From positions 62,001 to 126,000 of the forward strand of contig MCFH01000079.1 in NCBI GenBank assembly GCA_002104945.1: a DNA stretch of 64,000 nucleotides, in the 5' to 3' direction. The position numbers and the translations under genes were made by a program. The notes beneath the pieces were generated by a model that had not been told where the DNA came from, made no database searches, and saw only the letters and a program-made list of their open reading frames with translations. The stretch comes from Piromyces finnis (taxonomy: Eukaryota > Neocallimastigomycota > Neocallimastigomycetes > Neocallimastigales > Neocallimastigaceae). Of this stretch, positions 51,971 through 62,200 are shown piece after piece (positions within the stretch are counted from its first letter, which is position 1; each line of letters starts with the position of its first letter).

Positions 51971-53588
51971 TTGTCTTATGTATTGGTGAGCTTAAATTAA
52001 TTATATTTGTTATTTGTATTATATCTATAGAAAATAAGAAATTTAGAAATGAGTTTGACAAACAGTTGTATATACTTGTATAGAAATTTTGTTACTTTTA
52101 ATGTTTTAATATATACCTATTGAAACTGTTTTATATATATTTTCTTCATATATATATAAATATATTTTATTCTATTATTATATAATAATAGAAAGGAATA
52201 AGTTAGACTTTTTATATACATTATTAATTATTTTTTTTTTCTATTCTTAACCTTTTTTTTTTATTTATTTATTTTTATTAAAAAAAAAAAAAAATAAAAA
52301 ATAAAAAATATTTATTTTTAAAGTTATTTATATTCTAATTTTTTTATTTTATTTTTTTCTTAATATTTTTAGTTTTTTCCATTATTATTATTATTATTAT
52401 TATTAAAAAGTTTTGGTTTTATTTTTAAAAGAGTAGTTGGAAAACTAAAAATTTATTAATAAAAATTTATTAATAAAATGTAAATGAATGAAAATATAAT
52501 AATATTAATAAATAATTATTTAAATTAAATGAATTAATAAATTAATCATCTTTAGATGACAGCCTATTTCAAAAAGTGGAATGGGAAGAAAGAAGAAGGA
52601 GGAAAGATAAAAAAAAATAATAGTAGTAATAGTAATCGTAGTAATAATAATAATAATAATAACGATAACAAACAACACTATCTTACTTAATAATAAGAAT
52701 ATAAAAAAGGTTTTATAATTATAGATTTTAGATTTTTAAACAATAGATTGTCCTTCACTTCACTAAATTAACAGTAAAATAAAAATCTTTACAATTTTAA
52801 AATCAATTCACTCTACCTATTTAAAAAGTAAAATAAATTTAGATTTTTTTTTTTTATTCATTTACACCTTTTTTGTCTATATTAAAGTTTTTTTTTTTTT
52901 TGTTTTTTTTTTTAATTCAATGAAAAACTTTTGTAATTAATATGAAAATTTATAATAAAGAAAGACAAGATCATAAACAACAATAAACAATTAATAAGAG
53001 GATATTGATAAAGCAAGAAGAAGATATCACTTGATAATCTTAGAATTCCTGATAGGACAATGATAATAATGATGATGCTGATAATTGATAAAAGAAAAAA
53101 ATTATTATTTTCGTAATAGACTCTTTTTTTTTTTTTCTAATCTTTTTTATAACATATTTTTTTTATTTTTCTTTTAATAATGAGATAAATGAATTATATA
53201 AAATTATATATTTGAAAGAAATATAATAATGTCAAAACTTAAAACTATTATTTTCTTTATAACGTTTTTATAAAAAGAAATAAAAAAAAAATTAAAAAAA
53301 AGTTGTAAGTAAAATGGAATAAAACTATAAAATGAATAATGATAATTATAATAATAAAATAATATTAATTATGCTAGTATTTTTCCCCATTATTTACTCT
53401 CTTTTTTTTTGGTTTTGATTTTTCCATAATAATACCTAAAAATATAAGGATCAATACAGATCTTATATATATGATTCTATGATTCAAAGATGGTTTTTTT
53501 TTTTTTAAGATAATTTACAATATTTTATGTATTATATATATTCATATTATTTTTCGTGGTAGCTATTGTTGTTGTTGTTTCTCCCTAT
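51971..53588. other. 1.6-kb intergenic region
   Basis: Spacer between the Ies4-like gene (5' end) and the 3' end of the N4BP2-like gene. T- and A-runs, short trinucleotide repeats (TTA 52383-52403, AAT 52636-52660). No gene seen. Confidence 0.6.
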
Positions 53589-54641
53589 TTAATTAGTGGT
53601 TTCGGTAATGTTGGTATTTTCAACATTGGTATTGTTTTCACCATAAGTAGTATTGTTGTTGTAATTGTTGTGATATCCACCACGACCACCACGGAAGTTG
53701 CCACGTCCACCAAAGTAGCCATTACCATTGCCACGGAAGCTACCGCGTCCACCACGGAACCCATCACTATTACCACGGAAACCATTGCTATTGCCACGGA
53801 AGTTACCACGTCCACCAAAGTAACCATTACCACGGAAATTACCACGTCCACCATGGAATCCATCACTATTACCACGGAAACCATTGCTATTGCCACGGAA
53901 ACCATTGCTATTGCCACGGAAGTTACCACGACCACCACGGAAACCATTACTGTTACCACGGAAGCCATTGTTGCTGCCACGATAGCTATTGCCATGGAAA
54001 TTACCACCACGGTAATTATTACTATTATAGTTACCATTGTCATTGTTATCATTACCGTAATAATTATTATTATACTTATTGTATCTGTTATTATTGTATC
54101 TGTTGTTGTATTTAGTGTTTGGATATTTACCACTAATAATATCACCAAGGTAGTGTGGACCATCTTCATTTAAAATAGTTTCAACAGAAAAATCATCATC
54201 CCATCTTTCTAACATTTTTTGAATCTTTTCTTCTGGAACACCATGAACTGTCTTTTGGGTTAATTCTTGAATATTTCTACTTTTCCACCATGGAGTATCT
54301 GGTTCACGAACTTGAACTTCATAACCATATTGAACAGCTATTTCAATATAAACTTTAGCATCTCTACGTTTAACATTAGTATTATCAATAATGACTGGAG
54401 TGACTCCCTTTTCACAATTTTCCTTACAAAGATTTTGATTGAATCTGTGAGCTTCAAGAATTCTAGTAACATCGTATTTGTAAACACCATCTTCCATAAA
54501 GAAATCATCAGTAGAAAGAATAATACCTTGACTATTACTACTTTCAAGAAGAGATTTAGCTAAAGTAGATTTACCAGAACCTGGTAAACCTCTTAAAATA
54601 TATATAATTTTTTTGTTTTCACTAGCACCTTCAGTAGCCAT
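53589..54641 (-). CDS. N4BP2-like P-loop kinase with RGG-repeat tail
   Basis: Single-exon ORF of 350 aa. Residues 12-26 contain the Walker A loop GLPGSGKST; STDDFF, VIIDNTNVKRRDAKVY and VHGVPEEKIQKMLERWDDD follow, which is the order in NEDD4-binding protein 2-like proteins and other AAA_33-type nucleotide/polynucleotide kinases. From about residue 165 the chain is Asn/Tyr-rich, then from ~208 an RGG/FRG region of repeated GFRGNSN and GGRGNFRG units, a form used for RNA binding and arginine methylation. Kinase plus RGG tail suggests an enzyme acting on RNA ends or an RNA-granule protein, but that is inference. The repeat region makes the antisense strand open too, which should be ignored. Downstream introns cannot be excluded. 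Confidence 0.85.
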   Translation of the reverse strand: MATEGASENKKIIYILRGLPGSGKSTLAKSLLESSNSQGIILSTDDFFMEDGVYKYDVTRILEAHRFNQNLCKENCEKGVTPVIIDNTNVKRRDAKVYIEIAVQYGYEVQVREPDTPWWKSRNIQELTQKTVHGVPEEKIQKMLERWDDDFSVETILNEDGPHYLGDIISGKYPNTKYNNRYNNNRYNKYNNNYYGNDNNDNGNYNSNNYRGGNFHGNSYRGSNNGFRGNSNGFRGGRGNFRGNSNGFRGNSNGFRGNSDGFHGGRGNFRGNGYFGGRGNFRGNSNGFRGNSDGFRGGRGSFRGNGNGYFGGRGNFRGGRGGYHNNYNNNTTYGENNTNVENTNITETTN

Positions 54642-56227
54642 TTTTAAATTATGAATATTTCAAATAATACTATTTTATTAAAAAAAAAATAATAGTAATA
54701 AAAAAATAAAATAATAAAATATAGATATTATATAGATATAAAATAAAGATAAAAAATAAAGTTATTATTATTTATAGAAATTTGATTTAGATATATAAAA
54801 TCTTTAAAGATTTTAAAAATTATTTATTTATTTTTTTTTTTAAATATTGATAATATTGATAAAATGGTGTGCTTTGAAAATCTAATCATGAAAATTATTC
54901 AAATATTACATATTTATTCTTTTTTTTTTTTTTTTTTTTTTTTTTGGTGTCCTTTACAATTTGTTAGCTATACCTGTTTTATTGTTATATTTAAAAAAAA
55001 TAGTAATGTCAATGACATTAACTATTTTGTTAAAAATATATATATATAAATCATAGGTGTCTGTTTTTTTAAAAAAAATAAATCAAAGATCCAAAAAATA
55101 TTAAGCTATATAATTGATTATCCATTGATTTAAATTTTACCAATGTTTTGAGCCTTTATTTCATATAGTATGTATATAATAAACTTTTTTTTTCTCTTTT
55201 ATTATTGTTTTAACCAATTATATAATGTATATTATTATTAAAAACCTTTTTTTCAAATATTATTATTGAATTTAATTTGTCATTATTACTGGTAGAATTT
55301 AAATTAAACTATAATTTAAAGTTGTTATTTTTTCTTTTCAAATGTTCTTATTTTTAAATAACAACGATCTTTATACACTAAATAAAAAATAAAATAAAAA
55401 AAAAAAAAAAAAAAGCATAGTATATATACCTCTTAATTTATAATTCTATTAATGTTTAACCAACAAGTTAAACTACTAATATTACTAATAAAAATATAAT
55501 AAAATTTTATAAAAAAAGAAAAAAAAAAATAGATAAAAAAAAATTATTTTTTTTATATATTATTACACTATTCATTCATTTTTATTAATAATATTAATCT
55601 TATTTATAAAAAAAATTAATTTGAATATTTTTAATGAACTTTGAAATATAAATTAATTTAATTATAAAGCCATAAAAATGGTAATTTTTATAAATTATAT
55701 TTTGTTCATTTAATAATAAAAAATAATCATTAGCCATATTTTAAAATTAATCTTTACTTTTTATACTTTAAAAACCAAGTCATTAAATATGCATTATCAA
55801 ATGCCTTTCCAAACTATTTAATCCATATTCTTATGATAAATGTCACCTAAATAAATTACACTTTACAATGTTATGGCTTCCACTTACAATAAAGTAGTAA
55901 TATGCAGTTTTAAGACTACAAAAGAATTAGAATTGTATGTTGAAGAATTAAGAGTTAGAAACAATAATAGTATTAATTTCAGTTAGGGGGTTAATATATA
56001 TAATTTAAAATATTATTATTATAATAAAATTAAAGATGATTGAGAAAGAGATTATGAATTTGACAAATATTTCAAATGTGATATTAATTTTATAATAAAA
56101 CTACACATTTATTATAAAAATAAAGTAGAAATATCAAAAAAGGGATTTTAAGTTATTGTTAATTAAAGAAAAAAGGGCAAAAGTTTAATTCTATCCTTAA
56201 TATATAAAATGAAATATTTGATTATAT
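54642..56227. other. 1.6-kb intergenic region with small ORF
   Basis: AT-rich upstream region of the N4BP2-like gene. Near its far end a 37-codon ORF (55873-55986, starts MASTYNKVV, contains KELELYVEELRVRN) has better composition than the background. It could be the first exon or remnant of the decayed ankyrin gene that follows the SINE; I see no donor that proves it. Confidence 0.4.
54997..55028. other. Near-perfect palindrome, copy 2
   Basis: AAAATAGTAATGTCA and TGACATTAACTATTTT face each other across one base, with one bulged base. The flanking 30-40 bases on each side can also pair imperfectly. The central 20 bases recur at 50380-50399 with one change. Confidence 0.7.
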
Positions 56228-56769
56228 ATGCTATGAAGTCGTTCCAGTTTTTATCCTGGTTGTTAAGGCGTTTCCTTAGCATACATAAGGCTTCTGGTTA
56301 GACCCCGCAGATGTCAGTGCCTGTGGATTTTCCCACTGGGTTTGCCATGGGTTGGGTTATGATATTCAGGTAAGTATAAATGAACTTTCTAATTTACTAC
56401 TATGATAATAACACTCGTCTAGCCGGCCTGAAAGGGTCTAGTGTACATGGTACATTCCAAATTAGAACTTAATAAGTGGTGACTTAGGCTATGCCAAAAA
56501 CACATAATATTCCTTAATCAATTTAAGTGTAAACATTAGGGGGCGGTTGACACGTGATCAAATTGACTATAAGAGGCTTAGCATTGTAGTTGTGAAATAT
56601 CGTACAACGACATGCATCTAATGTACATGGATTAAGTGAGCGTCGAAGCTGAAGAAACAGTATGACAGACCAGGAGGGTCACAACCACCTAGCAATAGGA
56701 ATGAGCCAACGTTTCTCTAAGAACCACCATTGGAGCTAACTCTGATCGATGGGAGAAATGCACTCGGAA

Positions 56770-56807
<38 letters not shown>

Positions 56808-56814
56808 CTATGAA
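56228..56814 (+). mobile_element. SINE-like retroposon with poly(A) tail and 10-bp target-site duplication
   Basis: Flanked by perfect repeats ATGCTATGAA (56228-56237 and 56805-56814). The body starts GTCGTTCCAG and ends GGAAGTT followed by about 32 A. It is far richer in G+C than the surroundings and has no ORF. Its first ~75 bases contain tRNA-like Pol III boxes (listed separately). At 56637-56687 it matches the sense strand of the LINE near its stop codon: GAGCGTC-AAGCTGAAGAAACAGT, GACAG-CCAGGAGGG and CAACC, with scattered differences. Both elements end in GTT plus poly(A). This fits a SINE mobilised by the resident LINE. A truncated, non-coding member of another LINE family is the main alternative. 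Confidence 0.82.
56257..56306 (+). promoter_or_regulatory. Putative Pol III A and B boxes of the SINE
   Basis: A box TGGTTGTTAAGG at 56257-56268 (then CG, as in the D arm of Leu/Ser tRNAs) and B box GGTTAGACCCC at 56296-56306, one base off the GGTTCGANNCC consensus apart from its C-rich end. Start-to-start spacing is 39 bases. CCTTA and TAAGG between them form a 5-bp stem with a 7-base loop, where a tRNA anticodon arm would be. Confidence 0.65.
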
Positions 56815-57450
56815 AATGAAACCACTACTTCATTAAGCATTGCTTGCTTGTTTGCTATACTAAAAGTAAAGAAATTTTAAAAATATTGCTCAAGTATGGA
56901 ATAAACATTATTATAAAAAATAATAATGGAAACACAGCATTAGCAGAAATAAGCGGTATTATAAAAATTACATTCGCATAATAGAATTTTTAATTGACAA
57001 CGGAGTTTAAATAAATGAAAAAAATATGAATAAGCTTATAAAGTTAGTCGTTTTGATAATGTAATAAGATATTTAATTAAAAAAAGTACTAGAGTTAATA
57101 TATCTAATAATGAAGGTTATACTCCATATTATTAATTGTGTGTAATAATACAGTTTTTTTAAATATAATAAAACATTTAGTTAAAAATGGGGCAGATGGG
57201 AGTAAAGCAAACAATAAAGGGGGAAACACCAATAATGAAAGCATTCATATGAAATCATGATGATATAGTGGATATACCACTTCAATATGATTTGGTGATA
57301 TAAATAAAGCAGATAATGAAGGAAATACCCCATTTTTTATTAATATGTTGTGAATGTGAAAGATTTTTTTATTGGGATATAATAGAACAAGGAACAGGCA
57401 TAAATAAAACAGATAGTGATGACGAAATACCAATATTTAAAAATTTTTAA
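56805..57450 (+). pseudogene. Decayed ankyrin-repeat gene
   Basis: Ankyrin-type strings appear in changing frames with stops between them: SLSIAC, EILKILLKYGIN, NNNGNTALAE, VIRYLIKK-TRVNISNNEGYTPYY, HLVKNGADGSKANNKGG, DINKADNEGN and INKTDSDDE. At least six repeats can be traced. It is unrelated in detail to the ankyrin-sirtuin gene. The SINE sits at its upstream edge, and ankyrin-like codons may continue on the other side, so the SINE probably landed inside it. Confidence 0.8.
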
Positions 57451-58363
57451 TTTTATAAATAAATATCATATAAATTATTGTATTAAACTTGGCTCAGATT
57501 TCTAGATAATAATAATGAATATGATGGTGATAAATTAAATCAAAATATATTTGATATTTGATAGTGAAATTGCTAGAAAAAAAAATTTACCAAAAAAATG
57601 TATTTAACATTTTATATTCTTATTATGATTATAATAATCTTTCTATTGAAGGAATTTCAGAGAAATTTTTAAATAAAAGAAAAAAAAATATATAAAAAAG
57701 AGAAATATATAGAAAAAATACAGAAAAAGATAAACGATTGTGACAGAATAATAAATGGGGTATTTTCAACGGTACCAGAAAAAGATTAAAGCCAGTAAAA
57801 AAGAAGGAATCATTAAGCATTTGCAAGGAGGAAAAGTTATTAGTAATAAAGATAAAACTTAATTGAAGTAATTAGAAATTTATCTATCTGCAATTAATTT
57901 GTGTGAAAAAACTCTATCCAATCGATTCAGTTTTCAATAATGGGTTACCTCATCAATTTTTAATACTATTATGAATGATAAGAGACCACATTTTGCGTAT
58001 TAATTATGCGAAACAGCTTCCAATATAGTTAAAAAAAAAAAAAAATATAAAACATGTAAAGCTAAAAAAGATTAAATATAAAAGACTTAATTCAGGAACG
58101 TGTAAAATGAGAAATTAATTTAAAAGTAAAAAAGAAAATAACATTGATTCTACAACAATGAACACATTAAATATACTGAAAAAATATGAAATTTAATTCA
58201 AATTATTAATAACATTTTAACATATAAAAAAGATAATACATTTCATTACATTTTTAATAGTAATATTAAAATAAAAATAAGAAATGTTTTATTATAATTA
58301 CTTTAATTTTCATTCCTTTTCTTTTTTTTTTCTAAGATAATAACTCTATAAATTAAAGGGTTT
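57451..58363. other. Downstream continuation of the relic, then AT-rich DNA
   Basis: Fragments such as LSIEGISEKFLNKRKK, NDCDRIINGVFSTVPEKD and FCEKTLSNRFSF-like codons occur with stops and shifts up to about 58020, which suggests that the decayed gene had a non-ankyrin C-terminal part. No intact gene. Confidence 0.45.
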
Positions 58364-58375
58364 TTGAAAACTTTT

Positions 58376-58865
58376 TATTTATTTATTTATTTATTTTATT
58401 TATTTATTTATTTATTTATTTATTTTATTTTATTTTATTTTATTTTATTTTATTTTATTTTATTTTATTTTATTTTATTTTATTTTATTTTATTTTATTT
58501 TATTTTATTTTATTTTATTTTATTTTATTTTATTTTATTTTATTTTATTTTATTTTATTTTATTTTATTTTATTTTATTTTATTTTATTTTATTTTATTT
58601 TATTTTATTTTATTTTATTTTATTTTATTTTATTTTATTTTATTTTATTTTATTTTATTTTATTTTATTTTATTTTATTTTATTTTATTTTATTTATTTT
58701 ATTTTATTTTATTTTATTTTATTTTATTTTATTTTATTTTATTTTATTTTATTTTATTTTATTTTATTTTATTTTATTTTATTTTATTTTATTTTATTTT
58801 ATTTTATTTTATTTTATTTTATTTTATTTTATTTTATTTTATTTTATTTTATTTTATTTTATTTT
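58376..58865. repeat. (TTTTA)n pentanucleotide satellite
   Basis: Starts as TTTA units (to about 58423), then about 88 TTTTA units with one interruption (TTTA near 58692). Same motif family as the tract at 16741-17205, but here it lies between genes. The long Ile-Leu-Phe-Tyr-Phe ORF across it is an artefact. Confidence 0.97.
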
Positions 58866-59193
58866 AAAATGTTTTTTCTTTTTTTACTTTTTACATTTTA
58901 CATATTTATTTTTTTTTTTTTTTGACTTTAATTTTTTATTGACTTTATTTTTTAAAAACTTTATATCTTTTATTTTTGCTTTTGTTTTGTTTGTTCTATG
59001 AAAAATAAAAGTCTTTTTTTTATTTATGATTTATATTTAAAAAAAAAAAAGACTATCTCTATAAATTATTATTGTTGTTGTTGTTTTTTATTGTCTTTAT
59101 TTCTATATTATTATTTCTTTTCTTTTTTGACGATGTCAAACTATTTTTTTTTTTTTTTATCTTATCAGTTTATAGCTAGGTAATGCTTTCTAT

Positions 59194-59196
<3 letters not shown>

Positions 59197-59237
<41 letters not shown>

Positions 59238-62200
59238 GGCATCAAATATTTTAAACTTTATTATTAATTTAATTAAAATTATAATACATGTAATAAAAAA
59301 TTAAAAATAAATAAAAATAAAAAAAATATGTTTAAATAAACACAAATGAATAAAAATTGGGTATAATGTATTCTAGTAATTTTAATTAAAGTAAGAAAGC
59401 CACTATCATACTAAAGTATAATAATTGTATTTGACTTCCAATGGGACACCGAGCCAAAGATCAAAATTTTGTCATGGAACAAAATTATGATCTCCATTGG
59501 TTGCGCTGGCCCTCCTGGCCTGTCTTACTGTTTCTTCAGCATTGACGCTCTTGGATGTTGCTTCAAACCTTTTGAACATTGACCATTGCTGGCCAATAGC
59601 AAAAGGCATGATTTTGGTTAGAAGTTCCGCGGTTACCGTCAAGAATGGTGTTCCTTCGTTAGTACCAGATTGAATCTGACGCTTACAAAGTTCTTTCCAT
59701 TCCCTTGAATTGTAATTAATATTGTTAAAACTTCTTCCCCCAAGAAGGAATTTAAATATTTTACTGCACACACTAGAATAATCATACACATTAATATTCA
59801 CCGGATTATTAGAACTATTACTATCATTAACTAAATTACTATCTAAATTAGAATTATTATCTTCACTATTGCTATCATTACTAATATTATTATTTCTATT
59901 ATTGTTATTATTACTATTGTTACTATTACTATTGTTACTATTACTATTGTTATTACTACTATTGTTACTATTACTATTAATGTTATTACTATCTCTACTG
60001 ATATTATCAATTTCATTATTATTGATAGGACTATTGGAATTACGTTGACTGAAAAAATTTAATAGCTGGACTATAGAATCATAATGTTTAATACGGATAT
60101 CTCTAAATGTTGGACAATCTAATAACCAATGTTTAATACTTTGATCTCCACACTTGCAACATGGACAGTAGTTAGGACAAACTGGATCAACAAATTTGGC
60201 AGCTTTGGCAACTCTAGCATCCAACTTGTATCCGCTTCTTGCTTTCAATAGCCAGTAGAAGCCATAGGCAAACTCTGGGTACTCATAACATAATTTAATA
60301 AAATCTTTAGTTTCAATAAATTTATTATCATCATAATATTGCGCTTTGATTGAATTCCCTTTGAGATCTTTCCAATAAAAGTTTTTAATTGCTTTAACAT
60401 CTCCATGTTTCTTTAATTTTTTATCAAGTGTCCTACTTGATTTGCACCACGTGTATTTTCTAAATTTAGGAATGTAATTGACAAGGTGTGAGATAATACA
60501 ATTTGAGTTTTTCCATTTGTTAAAACATCTAACCTGAGCTAACGCACATTTGGCTGACAATGGAGGAATATTCAAATCTTTTGAAATAGAGTATAAAGAT
60601 ATAAACGATACAGCTTTATGAACTCCGGCAACCCATCGTATTCCTTTGTTAACATGCTTCTGAGCAATCCTAGACCTAGCTTTGTTGGATCCAAGTAATG
60701 GTGCAAAGTATGAAACTCTGCTAATCACTTGTGAGTTAAGTACTAGCTTTTTGAAAGGAATAGGAATATTAGGATTTCTTAAGAATTTACTGACTGAGAA
60801 AAGCCCTTTCAAAACCTTGTTATTAAGAGCTTTAATTACTGGTTTAAGGGACAGATTCTTATCAAATGGAACACCAAGATAAGTATAACAATCAGTAGTT
60901 GGAATGGGTTGTCCTGCTAAGTAAAATGTTGGATCTCTCTTGTTCTGATTTTCTATTGATTCAGGACGAATCACCATCGTTGAACATTTCTGGATACCAA
61001 ATTCCATTTCATTATACAATGCCCATTCATTAACTCTTCTAAGCATCTTTTTTAAGCATCCTCTTGTTGGAGCACAAATAACTATATCATCTGCAAAAAG
61101 TCCACCACAGCATCGAGTGTCACCTAAACTGACTCCTAGATCTTCGCACTCTCTAAATATATCATTAATAAAGAGATTAAAGAGAATAGGAGAAAGAGGG
61201 CAACCTTGACGGACTCCTTTCTTCACATCAAAAGATTTCGAGAATTGTCCATCTAATTTGACATTAGCCTTAGATGTTAAATATAAATTTTTGATAAATT
61301 GTAGACTCTTACCTCGGATTCCTAAACAATCTAATTTATGGAGAATATTACCGATTGGGACTGAATCGTATGCTTTCCTGAGATCTAAAAAGGCCAAATA
61401 TGTCTCTTTATTATCTAATTGACGTCTACGGCATATTTCTTGGATTGAAATGAAGAGACTAATACTTTCTTCTTTTTTTCGAAAACCAAATTGTTCAGGT
61501 CTAATGAAATTATTCTTTAAACCATATTCTGAGATTCTAGTGGTGACAATTTTGGAAATCAACTTAATACCATTATTGATAAGTGATATACCTCGATAGT
61601 TATCACAATCTGTCAAATCTCCCTTCTTAGGAATAGAAACAATACTGGATTCATTCCATGAGTTGGGGAAATCTCCATCCCAAATACGGTTGAATAATTT
61701 AAGAATAAAATTTAAACCATGAGCATCATTATCTGAAGTAGTATTACCAGAAGAATTATTATCTGTAGCATTATTAGAATCATTACTTGATGGAACTAAT
61801 GCTTTGTAAAATTCAATTGGAATACCATCCGGACCTGATGCTTTATAATTTGGAGTAGTGAGGATAGCTGACTTGACTTCATCAATACTAATATCTTGGT
61901 TGATATCCCACTCATCAAGCATAGGAAGTGAAAAACGTTTATTCGTTGGTTCTTCATACCAATGCTCCAAATCAAGACTTACACCACTTGGGTCTGATGC
62001 AAGATTTTCGAAATGATCATGCCACACATCTAGTTGTTCTTCCGTAGCAACAACTAATTCTCCATTTTTATTTTTAATTGGTTGAGCAATAAAGAAAGAA
62101 TCTTTTCCAATTTTTGCAGTTTTCTTGATCCATTTCCAGGCCTTCTTAGGATTATGACTCTTCATATACTCACATCCTGTTTTAATCCAATGAAGATATT

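Noticed and set aside
53556-54173. 205-aa Thr/Ile/Val-rich plus-strand ORF
   Set aside because: Antisense of the RGG/Asn-rich coding repeats of the N4BP2-like gene; no independent evidence.
58364-58867. 167-aa Ile-Leu-Phe-Tyr-Phe repeat ORF
   Set aside because: Frame artefact of the TTTTA tract.
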